NCBI GenBank assembly: GCA_021904315.1
Contig: CM038907.1
Span: 23,877,223 to 23,941,222, forward strand
Direction of reading: 5' to 3'
Source of the DNA: Sphagnum magellanicum
Taxonomy: Eukaryota; Streptophyta; Sphagnopsida; Sphagnales; Sphagnaceae
Length of the DNA: 64,000 nucleotides
Part shown: one piece after another, positions 11,974 through 23,054 of the stretch
How positions within the stretch are numbered: position 1 is the stretch's first letter
Layout of the letters: every line of letters begins with the position of its first letter
Translations under genes and position numbers: made by a program
Notes under the pieces: model-generated
Databases searched by the model: none
What the model saw: only the letters and a program-made list of their open reading frames with translations
What the model was told of the DNA's origin: nothing

Positions 11974-12255
11974 CCACCTACCTACACCTGCCCTCATATT
12001 GAAAATTTTCTAGGTATTAGCATTATACAACCAATAAAAAATGATCGCCTGCACAAGAAGTACAACCACCTACAACCTTTTTAAAATACATTTATAAACT
12101 CCCAATTTTCAGTTCTTTGAACAAATAAACTGGTTCCACCAACCTACACCTACCCTGAGATTGAAGATTTTCTAAGTATTAGCATTATACAACCAATAAA
12201 AATGATCACCTGCCTAAGAAGTACAACTACCTACAACCTTTAAAAAAAAGTGAGA
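11974..12255 (+). repeat. 162-bp tandem repeat, target of the copia insertion
   Basis: Units begin at 11974 and 12136. Each starts CCACC(A)-CTACACCT and shares TATTAGCATTATACAACCAATAAAA, GTACAAC-ACCTACAACCT, and in the first unit a tail AACTCCCAATTTTCAG up to TGGTT. The second unit breaks off near 12250. The tail of a preceding unit is found left of the retrotransposon at 7225-7280. Confidence 0.8.
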
Positions 12256-12631
12256 TGTGCATTGTGCATGCCAAGGAAAAAAAAGACGAGCTTAGGTGCA
12301 TGAGACCCAACACCTGTTAAAAAATTGATACAGAGGCCAGTTTTGATTCTTGCAAAAGGCTTGTTTTGGTTCCAGTTCTGATCAGACAAGAGGCCAGTTC
12401 TAAGTCTGGTTCTTTTTTGCCCTTGACTAACCTATGGTTGGAAGCAGTGTTGGGTGATTCTTGACTTTTAAGAAGGACCTTTGATTCTGGTTCTGAAAAA
12501 TAAATTCAAATTGTCTCAATTCTGGTTTCACACAGAAATAGAAGTGAAATCCAGTTTCAGGTTTGATTCTTCAAAGAAATAATTCTGATTTTGGATTTTG
12601 AAAATCAATTGTGGATTTAGCTATTTATTAG

Positions 12632-12859
12632 GCGTTAGCTACTTATGGTGATAAGCCAGAGATAGCAAAGCAACCATGCATCTATGGATGTCATTCAAAA
12701 GCTGCTTTAAAGAGGCTACGCTTAGACTGCAATGTAATCCGAGGCAATATGCCAGGCTATGAAATTTGTGAAGCAACATGAAAGAAACGCTTTCTTTTGG
12801 GTGGTCCCATTAAAGTAGAGATGTTACCCAGTATTGGTATGCATGCTAAACGTATGTAA
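12632..12859 (+). pseudogene. Coding-like remnant of unknown origin
   Basis: One frame reads ALATYGDKPEIAKQPCIY, then GCHSKAALKRLRLDC and NMPGYEICEAT up to a TGA at 12779-12781. It continues in the same frame as KKRFLLGGPIKVEMLPSIG until TAA near 12859. The composition (charged, Cys and Gly in plausible places) looks more protein-like than the surrounding AT-rich DNA, but the in-frame stop argues for a decayed gene or transposon fragment. A further open frame at 12905-13150 may belong to it. I do not recognise the family. Confidence 0.25.
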
Positions 12860-13861
12860 GTTGGAAAGGTACCACGCTAGATTGGTAACCCTTTTCATAT
12901 TCTGATGCAGGTAATTTGGGGGACTATGCTAATCCTCCAGCGACCTTTCATTGAAAGCAGAACGAGCAGGCTTCTCCTCCATGATATAAATAAGTTCTAT
13001 AGGCATCACATAGTTTCCCAAGGCATGCTTGACTGGATATCTGAAGAAGCTAAACAGTTATTTCATTCCTTCAACCTGAATCAAATGCAGAATTTCTTGA
13101 AAGTCCAACAAGGGGTAACTTCCAGGAAATTTTTAACTAATCGAAACTGATATACTACTGCCTAGTAGCTGAGTATGAATCATAGAGGGCAGAACCAAAA
13201 CATCTCCCAGTAAAAGGGCTGAAGGCAGGAATAGCTAGCTGCCTTGGGTGAAGCAGAACTACACTGGTACCCTGGTAAAAATCAGTGTTGTTTAGTTCTT
13301 GATTTTGAAAGGAACCCTTGATTTTGGTTTTTAGTTTTATTTTTATTTCATAGAGCCTTCGGTGTGAATAAGTTTTTAGATTTACAAAATTTAGATTTCA
13401 AAAACTTCCCAAGTTTTTAAAGCTTGATCTAGGTTAAGAAGCAATTCAGTTCCATTTACATTGCATCAGACAAAAGTTAATAACCTACATAAATATTTAC
13501 TCACATTCATGAGGAGTGAGATATTAAATGCAAGAGAAACTTGGAGAGATATGCAATAAAAAAAACCTGCAAACCAATGAAACAAGGCATCAAACCCATG
13601 TTTTTTACCCATTTGAAAAGGGGTGGCAGGTTTCTTTAAGAGAAGGGGTGCACTTTTAAAAAGCTTTGGTGCATATATTTTCAAAGAACCTGAACTTGTT
13701 GAACAAGGATATAAATCCAGTTTAGATCTCGATTTCAATTTTCAAAAGAGACAGTTTGAAATCTAGTTTTCTCAAATTTTTGGTCTTCTGTTTGGATACC
13801 TCAAAATCTAACCTAAAACCTGAACCTGCCAATACCGATAAAAACCCCAAATATTTTGGGG

Positions 13862-13979
13862 TTGTTTCTAAACATTATATATATCTCATCCCTAAATTAA
13901 ATCAGATCTTTGAGTTCCCAACATTTTCTCCATTAAATACTAGTTCTAGGAGGCCTTGCTCAAGAAGGTGAAGGTACCA
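13862..13979 (+). repeat. Dispersed repeat, copy 1
   Basis: This segment matches 35157-35283 in the same orientation. Shared stretches are TTG-TTCTAAACATTATA-ATATC-CATC near the left end and CTCAAGAA-GT-AAGGTACCA at the right end. The overall match is roughly three in four bases by eye. The family is not recognised. Confidence 0.65.
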
Positions 13980-14577
13980 ATGTACCAATGGAACTTCAAA
14001 GCGCTAGAGAGCCCTCCTCTTTCTGGTTTGGTTACTTTTCTTTATCAAAAAAATTCAATTACATTACGAAGGATGCAAGCATCCTCCAACTTAAGTCAGG
14101 CAATAGCGGTAGGTCTAGCTACTTACAGACTTCCACCCCTTCAAAACACACCCCCATCACCACAGCTGACCTCTTTCAAGCAGTCAGTTGTTGAGACAGA
14201 GAGATTTTGACATCTAATATGTGTTAGTTTCACGTCTTGTAAATCATCCTTTTCATTTTTCTTTTTCTCTCTTCTACGTGTTTTGGATCTGCAATGTGTT
14301 TATTAATAAAGTTTTGCAGCATTAACAAATGTAAGTGCTGATTCACCCTGGCCAGAATATCCACCCACACAAGCATGGAAAATAAGTTACAAAATATGTA
14401 ACAACCTCCATGATGATTCTTCCTAGTGTAGTTGAAGGCACCTTATTGAATGAAATCTATAAGTGAGCATTACAAAAAGTGAAATGCCCATGTTAGCTTT
14501 TAATTTTTTTATCATGATACCCAGTGGCTACCCAGCTAGTACCCAACCATGTATCAATGTGATGGGAAAATTCCCTT

Positions 14578-14659
14578 GGGCTGGGTGTTCCCAAAATAAT
14601 GGGCAATCAGCCTCTGGCCTCCAGCCTTGGGGGTCTGTTATTTGGGGAACACCCGGCCC
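14578..14659. repeat. Imperfect inverted repeat (hairpin)
   Basis: The arms GGGCTGGGTGTTCCC(AAAATAAT) at 14578-14600 and (GTTATTT)GGGGAACACCCGGCCC at 14637-14659 pair over about 23 positions with a few mismatches around a 36-nt loop. It is GC-rich within AT-rich DNA. It may be the tip of a small foldback element. Confidence 0.6.
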
Positions 14660-16791
14660 TAGGCCTGTAGCTATTATCTACAACAAAAGACTCAAAGAGT
14701 AGAAAGTCTAGATTTGTTCTGTTCTTAATGCCTGTTTTACGTTAAGTCGGAGCCCAAGAAATCTCCAGCCCACCTTATCCCACTCACTGTGACTTCTTGA
14801 AGCAACTGGAGTCCATATATTTTATTTTAGTGACCTAAGATCAATTGGTCTTATGGGCCCAAGACAAAACCCCTTCCTTATGTACTTGAAGCTAACTTCC
14901 TCCCTTCCACATCTTGAGAGATAGTTTCCAACTAATGCCTAATCTTGCAAAAATATTTGTATTTAGGTCAATGAGACAACTTTTGTGTTTAGATTCCATT
15001 TCCATGGTTTGGTCCAAGAATTTGTTACCATAATAATCACCTTTAGGTGAACATTGCATTCTTCGTCTCTTCAGCTTGCGTGTTGGTAAAGCCAATTGGT
15101 CCAGTTTGGAACCATCAGCCCATATGAATTTCCCATTTCAAATTGGGTTGCTCTTTGCGACCTAAAATCAAGTTAGCCTACACACCAAACTCAACTTCAG
15201 GAAATAGTTCCTGGATTCCGAACTCATGATGCATGACAATGACCCAATGCATATTTGGCACTGACAAAGTGATAAGTCATATGTTTCTTCTCATTAGGTA
15301 AACATGGGCCAAAACCAATACATTATTGTATGTTGGTTGGAGGAGAATCAGGATCCCCTGAACATTAATTGTGAGGAAACTTCAAAGGAATGTGTATTTG
15401 GAAGAAAATTTCAAAGGTTGTTGAACAAGAAACTCAAACAATTGATCCAAAGAAAAAATGGACATAATTGATGAATTGTGATCCACCAAAGTGCTTTCAA
15501 AATCAAGGGTCAATACATCTTTTTAATTGAATCTTTATATTACAGCAAAGAAAATAAGGCTTTTTTTTGGGGCACATATACCAAATATACATAGGCCCAT
15601 CACTGAACATAGGCTTACAACCAAACATTCATTTAGTGCTAGGGGTTGCTGGTTATGGAACATACACAATTGTATGGGTGTTTTAAATTTTGCCTATGAC
15701 CAAAATGTTTGGATACGAAGAATCGTGTTCTGAAAATTTTTGGCATATGACAAAGATGTGATTTTTATGTTTGATCATAAGCACAAATTTAGTCATATTT
15801 GCACACCTTCTTGTTGCTTTAAAGTGTGAAAGTAGTTGGTGATGGGGGGAAAGATGACCATAAAATTGAAAATAGTTGAATATCAACAAGCACAAGAGGG
15901 TTTCTTTTTGTGTTTGGTTTTGGGAGTGCAATAGGTTTGTTTACAAAATCCCATGTTTGCGCTAGCAAAATAGAGTTTGGTGATATGCTCTAGCATGAAC
16001 AACAAAATGAGGAGAACATATCTCAGTAGGCAAGGGCAAACAAGTGGTTGTTTTAAGTGTTTGCTTTAGGGGATGACTAACCCAAATTTATACAACAATA
16101 TGTTGCAATAGGTGTTTTATTACTGGCAAAATTAAAAATTAAAAAATGGAGTTCAGGGTTTCAATTGTTAGAAGTTTACAACTATAGGGAAAATTTTGCC
16201 AGATTGCTAAATTTGCTTTCTGTAAGGAGCCAGAAGTGTAAAAGAATTAAAATTATTGTGCTTCATATTTAGTTTATAGTCAGATTTGGCTAAATCTTCC
16301 TAGGGATGTCGCCACTTTTTTAAACATCTTAAGTGGAGAATGGCAACTCAGGCTGCATAAAAAAATTCTCAAAGGAACCCACTGGACCCTCACTTGCAAG
16401 GATTTACCCAACTTCGCAACCCTCTTTCAAGAACTAATCATGAATTAATTGAAGCAACCAAGTAGAGGCATGGCCTAACTAAAATGAGACATGGGATTTG
16501 AGAACCTAAAGCTGAAATACGCAGTGTTGTAAAGATACACAGAACCAGCATATGATTGGGCATTATTATGAAAAAAAACAGGTTCTGACTCATACTTTAT
16601 CTTCAAAGCTTGGGATGAAGCTAATTATGTACAACAAATTTTGATAGGCTTGCAAACATCTCATATCCACTTTCTTCATTCTATATGCCAGAAGAAAAAG
16701 GTAGATTTGATGTGGGTGTAGTGAATAATTATGAACTTGATAGTTGCATGTTTTAGGTGGAAAGTGTGGTGTCCCATTATGCTTTACACTA

Positions 16792-16926
16792 TCATCATTC
16801 TACTATTTACATTAGAAAATGGGTTGGGAAATTGGAAACGCCTTGGTTGGGAATCCTGTCATCATTCTAGTATATACAATTAGACAATGGCTTGGGAAAT
16901 TGGAAATTCCTTGGTTGGGAATCCTG
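16792..16926 (+). repeat. Tandem duplication, 67-68 bp, two copies
   Basis: Copy 1 is 16792-16858 and copy 2 is 16859-16926. Both start TCATCATTCTA and share GGGAAATTGGAAA-, then CCTTGGTTGGGAATCCTG. About nine bases differ by eye, so the duplication is not recent. Confidence 0.85.
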
Positions 16927-19900
16927 TTCCTTCTATGAAGAGTCTAATTATTAAATGCAAATTGCTAATGCAAATGTCGGAAGACAAGTGACATGTCTCT
17001 ACTTTTGTGAGCGCACATTATTGGCCATCCACACATTGGCTAGACTCTTACAATTTTCTACATATTACATGGGGTCACCTCATGAGTTTCCTCACTCATT
17101 GTATGGCTTGCTTTCCGCCTTAGAGATTGATAAATGTTGCTAGTGCTTGTGGACTATGGATCCAATAGAGCTTGCACGTATCCTTTTTGATCTAGGTTTA
17201 AGGAAACAATTATGGACAGTTAAGATCTTGAAGAATTTGTTGTAGACAAAATATTTGGTGCGTTATCATATACCTATCAATGTGGGCTAGGAAACAATTC
17301 TCTCCCTTCCCTTTCAAACCTGCCCTCAAAAAATGGGCACCCTGGAGTCATAAAAACTGCATGGTTTGTTTGTTTTGTGTGTTGTTGCAGGTAGCCTTAG
17401 AGAGCATAAGACATTGACATGTGTTTCAAAAGAAAGTAATGCCCTTGGAGTTGGGCATTTTGTTTTCAAAAAGCAGAGCGTTTTTTTCCCCTGTGTTACC
17501 CTGCAGGTGCCCAGTGGGTATCATGGGATTAAAAAAAAACCCAAGATGGTTTTCACACCATCTAAAGGCCTTGGGGGCAGGTTTGTTGGGAATTGGGTCC
17601 AGGCTCAGCTCCAGCCTCCACCTTGTGGGGCCCTTATTCCCATAAAGCCTACCCCACTGGCTTTACCCTACACTAAAGTATTTGCCAGCTAGGTACAGCA
17701 CAATCTGCAATATGATTTCCATTTAGCATTTAGTTGCCAAAGGAAAAAATGCCAATTGCTAAATGAAGGTTGTAACTGGTAAGGGAATAATTTGAGTGTG
17801 AACTACCATCAGTTGCCACCTGCTTGTATATTGCTGATTGCTTGCATTCAGGAGTGATATGTTTCTATGGCCTCAAGTCTTGAATAGTTTAGGTATGGGT
17901 CCTCAACCCCAACCTCTCTCCTAAACAAACCAGTGAATGATCAATCAGCCCAGAAGTCATTGGTCATGGACTCCTCTATGTGGGTCACAAGAGAGCTTTC
18001 TTCTATAGGTGTACTGGGTCCAGTTTTCCTTGAGCTACTACTTACCCAATCATGCCTTGCCAATCATCATTTGCTCAAAAGCCAGGAACCGAAACAGGAA
18101 CCTTTGCATCAAAGCTTTCTACAGTGACAAGGGGAGGAGCAGGAGTGGGGTAGGACAAGACAAGACATGATAACTGAAAGAGCCATGATTGTGAAGTACA
18201 GTTGAACTGCCACTGGCCTGCCAGACCCAAGGCCACTTCATAAAATAGCTCTAATTGTTCCCGAAAAGTATGTTGGTAGTCCCCCCAGAAATTTGGAAAG
18301 AAAAATGTTAGAGTTTCATATTGTAAGAGTCTGACTATGGGTGATTTCAGAAAATCCATTATTAGTAATTTTGGGTCAATTCTAAACCAATCACCAAAAA
18401 ATCCAGAAAACCCATGTAGTCCTATACAAAGTGTTGTTGATGGTCATACCAATGTGTCCAATGTTGTGTTTGAGTGTTGTATTCTTGCTGTAAACATGAG
18501 AAGTGTGTTTGTAATTAACTTCTAATCTAAGATGGATGAATTCCAATTCCTGTGTGCAAGGGTTGTTTGTGCATAGGAGTTTTTTTTGCCACCAACCAAA
18601 GAAGCTTTTCTGCAATGATCTCACAACAGTCTCTATCTCCTGACTTTTCTCTTTTGTTGCTGAAGTCATACAGCTATGTCACTCAGAATAATTGGCATAA
18701 AACATGATGTAATATGACATGACTCCAAATTCTGAGAGTATTTGTGGTTGTCCATGAGGCGGCTTGGATGGAGGACAATTTCTGGTGGTATTATTGGCTT
18801 GGGTGTAGCTTATGTTGCAGACTTCACCTCTCACTCATTTCATGATTTTGGGGTGGACCTGTTTTGAACTTTCATATGAAATGTATTTAGTTTTTTTGGA
18901 ATACACCTTTTTGTTTAGAAAAACTATTATTGAGAGCTTATTCCTCTTTTATGTTCTATGATAAATTAATGTCAAATTTTGATAATACCTATGCAAACAC
19001 TCAAGCATCTGTGAGTAGATTACCATCTTCAGAGGGCTGTAGTGATAAGCTTTTGGAGGTATGTAATATTAATGCCACCATCTATTCCAGGTAGGGTTAA
19101 GGTGCCCACAAGCCTGAAAATGACAATTTCAACCTCTCTTGCCCTAGTTTGGCCTTTACAACAAGTTTTTTCTCAAAATAAATTTCACAAAAGAGCAAAA
19201 CTTTGTCATTGAAAAAGTCACAGGTCTGGTGGCCGGCCACTCAAGAAAGGGGCATACAGAGTAAAGGACTACACTGGTCCTTCCACTTAGAGGCTTTGTT
19301 CATATACTTAGTCATGAGTTTGAACAGTGGTTTAGAAATTTAGAATCAGCATCTTCTCAATTGACCTCTGGAAAGCTTTGTAGTTTGTACTTTGGTGAAT
19401 TACCCCTTTGAATGCCCTTCAGAAGGGGCTTATATGTAGCTCCATGTCTAGTGGGAGGTCCTCCTTTATTACTTGCAGGTTCTAGTCATTCTTGTAGGCT
19501 TGTAAGTTCTCAACTCCAAAATAACTAAACCATGACTGTTCCCAAAAGAATGAACCCTGTTTGTTATTTTGTACATATCTATGCTACTCTTAGTTTTTGG
19601 ACTCCAAAATGGCCATTCTTCATGTTGACAACTTAAGCTCTTGTTTCTTGCTGATGTTAGTGAACCCAGTAGATCTTTCAAGAAAAATAAATTATGGTTC
19701 AATTTCAACTAAGATCACAAGAAATCTCTAGCGACCACCTGGATGACACAACTCATTCCATTTTATTTTTTGGGAGGGTGGGGGGTGGAGATACAAAATT
19801 TGTTTCTTCCAAGCAGAAATTTATACTCCACCACAAGTTAAAATGACCACAATCTGAGTATATTTCATCCAAGCACAACTTAATCCATTCACATGCCATT

Positions 19901-21306
19901 TGTATTACCATAGGTTGTTGCCGAGCAGGTCCAGTAATTTTGATGTAAAATATTTTATAAAATTTCTCCCAAAACTCCGGGCATAATCATTTAGAAATCA
20001 TGAAGGTGTACTGTTTACTTATTAAGTACACATCAATAGAATTTCACAATTCCTGAATTATTTTACTCATAGTTATTTAGTGTGGAACTTGCTAGGTTAC
20101 TATATGGTCTTCTGAACTAGAATGTAAGGTCTATTACGGCTGTGGCAAATGATCTTTGCAAACAGTGATGCTTTGTTTTAGTAACAAAATTTCATTGGCA
20201 AAATTTTGTCAATAATCTTGAGTTTGCTGTGTCAAAATATGTTCATAAATTTTATGTACTTAACAACAGGTCTCAATGTTTTCATACCCAAATATGGCAT
20301 ATGAAATATCAGCAAAAAATCCTCCAAATTAAAAAAAAATTGTCCAGAAATTATACCACTGTAGTAAGACTATGAGCCTTGGGGTGTTAAAACACATGGC
20401 ATAAGCTATGTATATACATTTCAGATATGCCATTTAATTTCCCAGTTTATCAGTTTAGTGAAGTATTATTTTACATTGTCAATATTTTTTGAATAAACCA
20501 GATACTTACAGTTGAGGTTAGGTGCATGAAACAGCCAACTTCCACATAATCTTATTTAGATAAATAGAGGACTACTACAAGGGAAAGAAATTAAGGTCAG
20601 AACTCAGAACACCATTGTCTCATGCCATTCCCTTAATTAAAACTAAGTGTTCTTCCTTGCTCCTGGGAACCCATTTAGATAACTGAATTTTGGTTCCATG
20701 AGTCCTGCCTTGAAGTTGAGGTGGTGGTTATATAAAGCTGGCAATTTTCTTTCTCATAATACTTATCATACAACATCTCTTTGTTTATATGTCTCCACAA
20801 CCTTGGCATTTCTCATAGGGTTTGGATGAGAGTTTAATTGGGCCTCCTTAAAGAATGAAAATAGTCCATGCAACTAATTCATGTCAATGAAAACCTGAAA
20901 AAGGATTTCCAATGGTCAAAACGATTTTAAAAACATGTTCTTTGAATTTTTTGTGGCAAATATTTGCCATTTTGAGAAAAATATTTTGCAGAAAATATAT
21001 TCTGTCACAAATTCCCTGCTTACAAGGAAAGATTCAATTAAAAAAAATTCGCCAAAAATTGCCTACAATATGAAAGGGTGTTTAAAGCTTTTCTACTTTC
21101 ATATTTTGAATATCGCCCAAATTTGGCTAAATACAGTTGTTATCAACGATTGCCATTTGAGCAACATGACAAAATTGGAAAGAAAAACACTGTAATTAAT
21201 AAAAGGTGAGGTGGGTAATTAGGCGCAGAAGAAGAGACATTGTTTCCATTGGGTAAGGTTCTAGCAAGTTTGTTTAGCTCACACTAAGCCGCTGCCTTCA
21301 ACATGA

Positions 21307-21312
21307 CACGTG
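21307..21312 (+). promoter_or_regulatory. G-box (CACGTG), distal copy
   Basis: This is an exact CACGTG, the core bound by plant bZIP and bHLH factors. It lies about 1.26 kb upstream of the O-fucosyltransferase start codon, at the left edge of the GC-richer promoter zone and 67 bp from a second copy. Function is inferred from the motif only. Confidence 0.4.
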
Positions 21313-21372
21313 GTAGAAGCAAGCCGATTCCCTGGCGGAATCAGTAGGCTTTCAGGGCCTACGAATAGACCT

Positions 21373-21380
21373 CCACGTGG
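21373..21380 (+). promoter_or_regulatory. Palindromic G-box (CCACGTGG), proximal copy
   Basis: This is an eight-base palindrome, CCACGTGG, about 340 bp upstream of the putative TATA-like element at 21715. Together with the copy at 21307 it forms a pair spaced by about six to seven helical turns. Confidence 0.45.
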
Positions 21381-21713
21381 TGAGCGTGTTGGCGGTCTGT
21401 GACCGGCGGCAGCCCGTGCGCCTCATTTGTTTCCGGTGGTGGTGGCAAGGGACGGAAACTGCAGTTTCAAGTTTAAACTTACCAACTAAATTAAGCATTT
21501 ATTACCATACCCATTTCTTTTACCAACCCAACTGCGAGCCCTTTATTTTGGTGGTGTCACTTTGTTTTTCCTCCTTTGGCTTTCTTTTGGGCCCCCCGGA
21601 AAAAAAAAGTATCTTTTAAATTCTTTTACTGATTCTTTTCACAGCCGGTTGGTTTCCTTTTATTTTCTTTTTCTCACAAACCCCCACCCCTTCAGTTACC
21701 GCAGGTGTGGCTA

Positions 21714-22565
21714 GAGTTTAAAAGGACCTGAATTTGAGAAGTAGGGCTCGTACTGTCCCCTCTCTCTAGTCACTATTTTTTTCTGTAATTTCTTTTCGCC
21801 TTCTTCTTCTTCTTCTTCTGCGCCTCGCCTGACCTCGCCCGGCGCCTACGTCTCTCTCTCTCCAGCCTTCTGCACAGCAGTTTGCAAACGTCCGCGCTGC
21901 GTCCCTCCCGCGAGGCGAACGCTTGCACACTCGCTCGCAGCTTAGTGCTCCTGTAGTAGCGCTTCATCGTACACCTTCCTTCTGCTCGCAAAGCTCTTGT
22001 CTTTTCCACTTTTTCCTACTGTTTGCACCCTCACACCTCCTCCCCCGACTGAATCTCCAGCTCAACTCATCTCAAGTTGTGTTCTGCAGCTTTGGATTGG
22101 CTACTACAGAGCGGTTCCTTCTCGTTGCGTAGCTCAGAGGACAGGAGAATGCAAGGATCTGGGTTGCGGGTGCGGGAATTTTTTCGGGAAGTGGAGAAGA
22201 AGTGTTTGGCTTGATGGTTTTTTTTCCTTTTTCTACCCCCGCTGCGGAGCTTGTATACGACCTAAGGGTTTGGCTTGACAACTTTGCCGTGGCAGCTCGA
22301 TTGCGGAAACGAGAGAGTGGGATGGGAATAGATTGGGAAGGGATTGGTGGAACTCTTGTGTGAAAAGCTTGCTTGCACGGATCAAAGCTCTGCTCCCCGG
22401 ATGAGGTGAGAGAGACATGGCGTATCGAACAAGGAGAGAAAGCTTACCCTAAGAGACGAAGGCATCGGGACAGGAGAGAGAGAGGGAGAGGGAGAGAGAG
22501 AGGCGTACTTCATTGCAAATGGATGAGGTACAGTGGGTTGGAAGAAGAAGAAGCATCACCCGCTG
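21714..22565 (+). promoter_or_regulatory. Core promoter and long 5' leader of the O-fucosyltransferase gene
   Basis: A TATA-like GTTTAAAAGG lies at 21715-21724. About 25-35 bases further on, the sequence turns into a pyrimidine tract (CCCCTCTCTCT, 21757-21767) and then a GC-rich, CpG-containing leader with CT and CTT repeats. The leader is about 800 nt and contains upstream ATGs with short frames (for example 22147, 22214-22363 and 22519-22566). A leader intron cannot be excluded. Confidence 0.45.
22214..22363 (+). other. Upstream open reading frame, 49 codons
   Basis: An ATG at 22214 opens a 49-codon frame that ends in TGA at 22361-22363, fully upstream of the main start. If the leader is unspliced here, it could lower translation of the main frame. 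Nothing suggests that its peptide is conserved. Confidence 0.25.
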
Positions 22566-22566
22566 A
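22519..22566 (+). other. 15-codon uORF ending in TGATG over the main start
   Basis: An ATG at 22519 opens a 15-codon frame (MDEVQWVGRRRSITR). Its TGA (22564-22566) shares its last base with the main ATG (22566-22568), giving the sequence TGATG. A second ATG only four bases later (22523) is in a third frame and runs out of frame over the CDS to 22909. The arrangement suggests translation control by leaky scanning or reinitiation, if the transcript includes this part. Confidence 0.4.
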
Positions 22567-23016
22567 TGCAGAACAACAAGGATCACATGCATGTGTACGC
22601 ACGGCCATCAGGGTTGCTACAGAACGGCCATGGCGTCGCATCATCTCCACCAGGATCACCGTCTCCCCGCATCATCCGCAATGCCAGAAGCAGCACGGGT
22701 GGAGGAGGACACACACGGAGCGCCGCCAGGATGGTGCACACCGGCAGCGGAGCTCTTTCACAGGGCCCGCCGCGCACTTTCTTACAGAAGCTCACAATTT
22801 CATTGCTCACCTTCTTTCTGAGACGCCCTGGGGTTCTCCTCCTAGCGCCCTTCATTTATTTCACCGGTATGGTGTTGTACATCGGAGGCTCCTCCATGGA
22901 GCTTCCTAGGTTTCAACCTCGCCATATCCCCGGTTCCTACTACCGCAGCGACGAAGTTTTCAGGAATCTCTGGCCCGCCATGCAACGAGCCGATGTCTCT
23001 ACTGCACATGGGGTAG

Positions 23017-23054
<38 letters not shown>

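Larger units (their letters stand above)
12860..21300. other. Long intergenic stretch with minor repeats
   Basis: No gene with convincing exons was found across this stretch. It holds a dispersed repeat (13862-13979), a hairpin (14578-14659), a 67-bp tandem duplication (16792-16926) and related short AT-rich segments rich in GATTCTGGTTCTG-like words near 12450, 13290 and 13700. The open frames here are short and have no splice context or motif. Confidence 0.5.

Noticed and set aside
22373-22909. Open frame overlapping exon 1 of the O-fucosyltransferase gene
   Set aside because: It is out of frame with the family motifs, has no start ATG at its 5' end, and owes its length to GC-rich leader sequence. 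Only the part from the ATG at 22523 is kept, as a uORF note.
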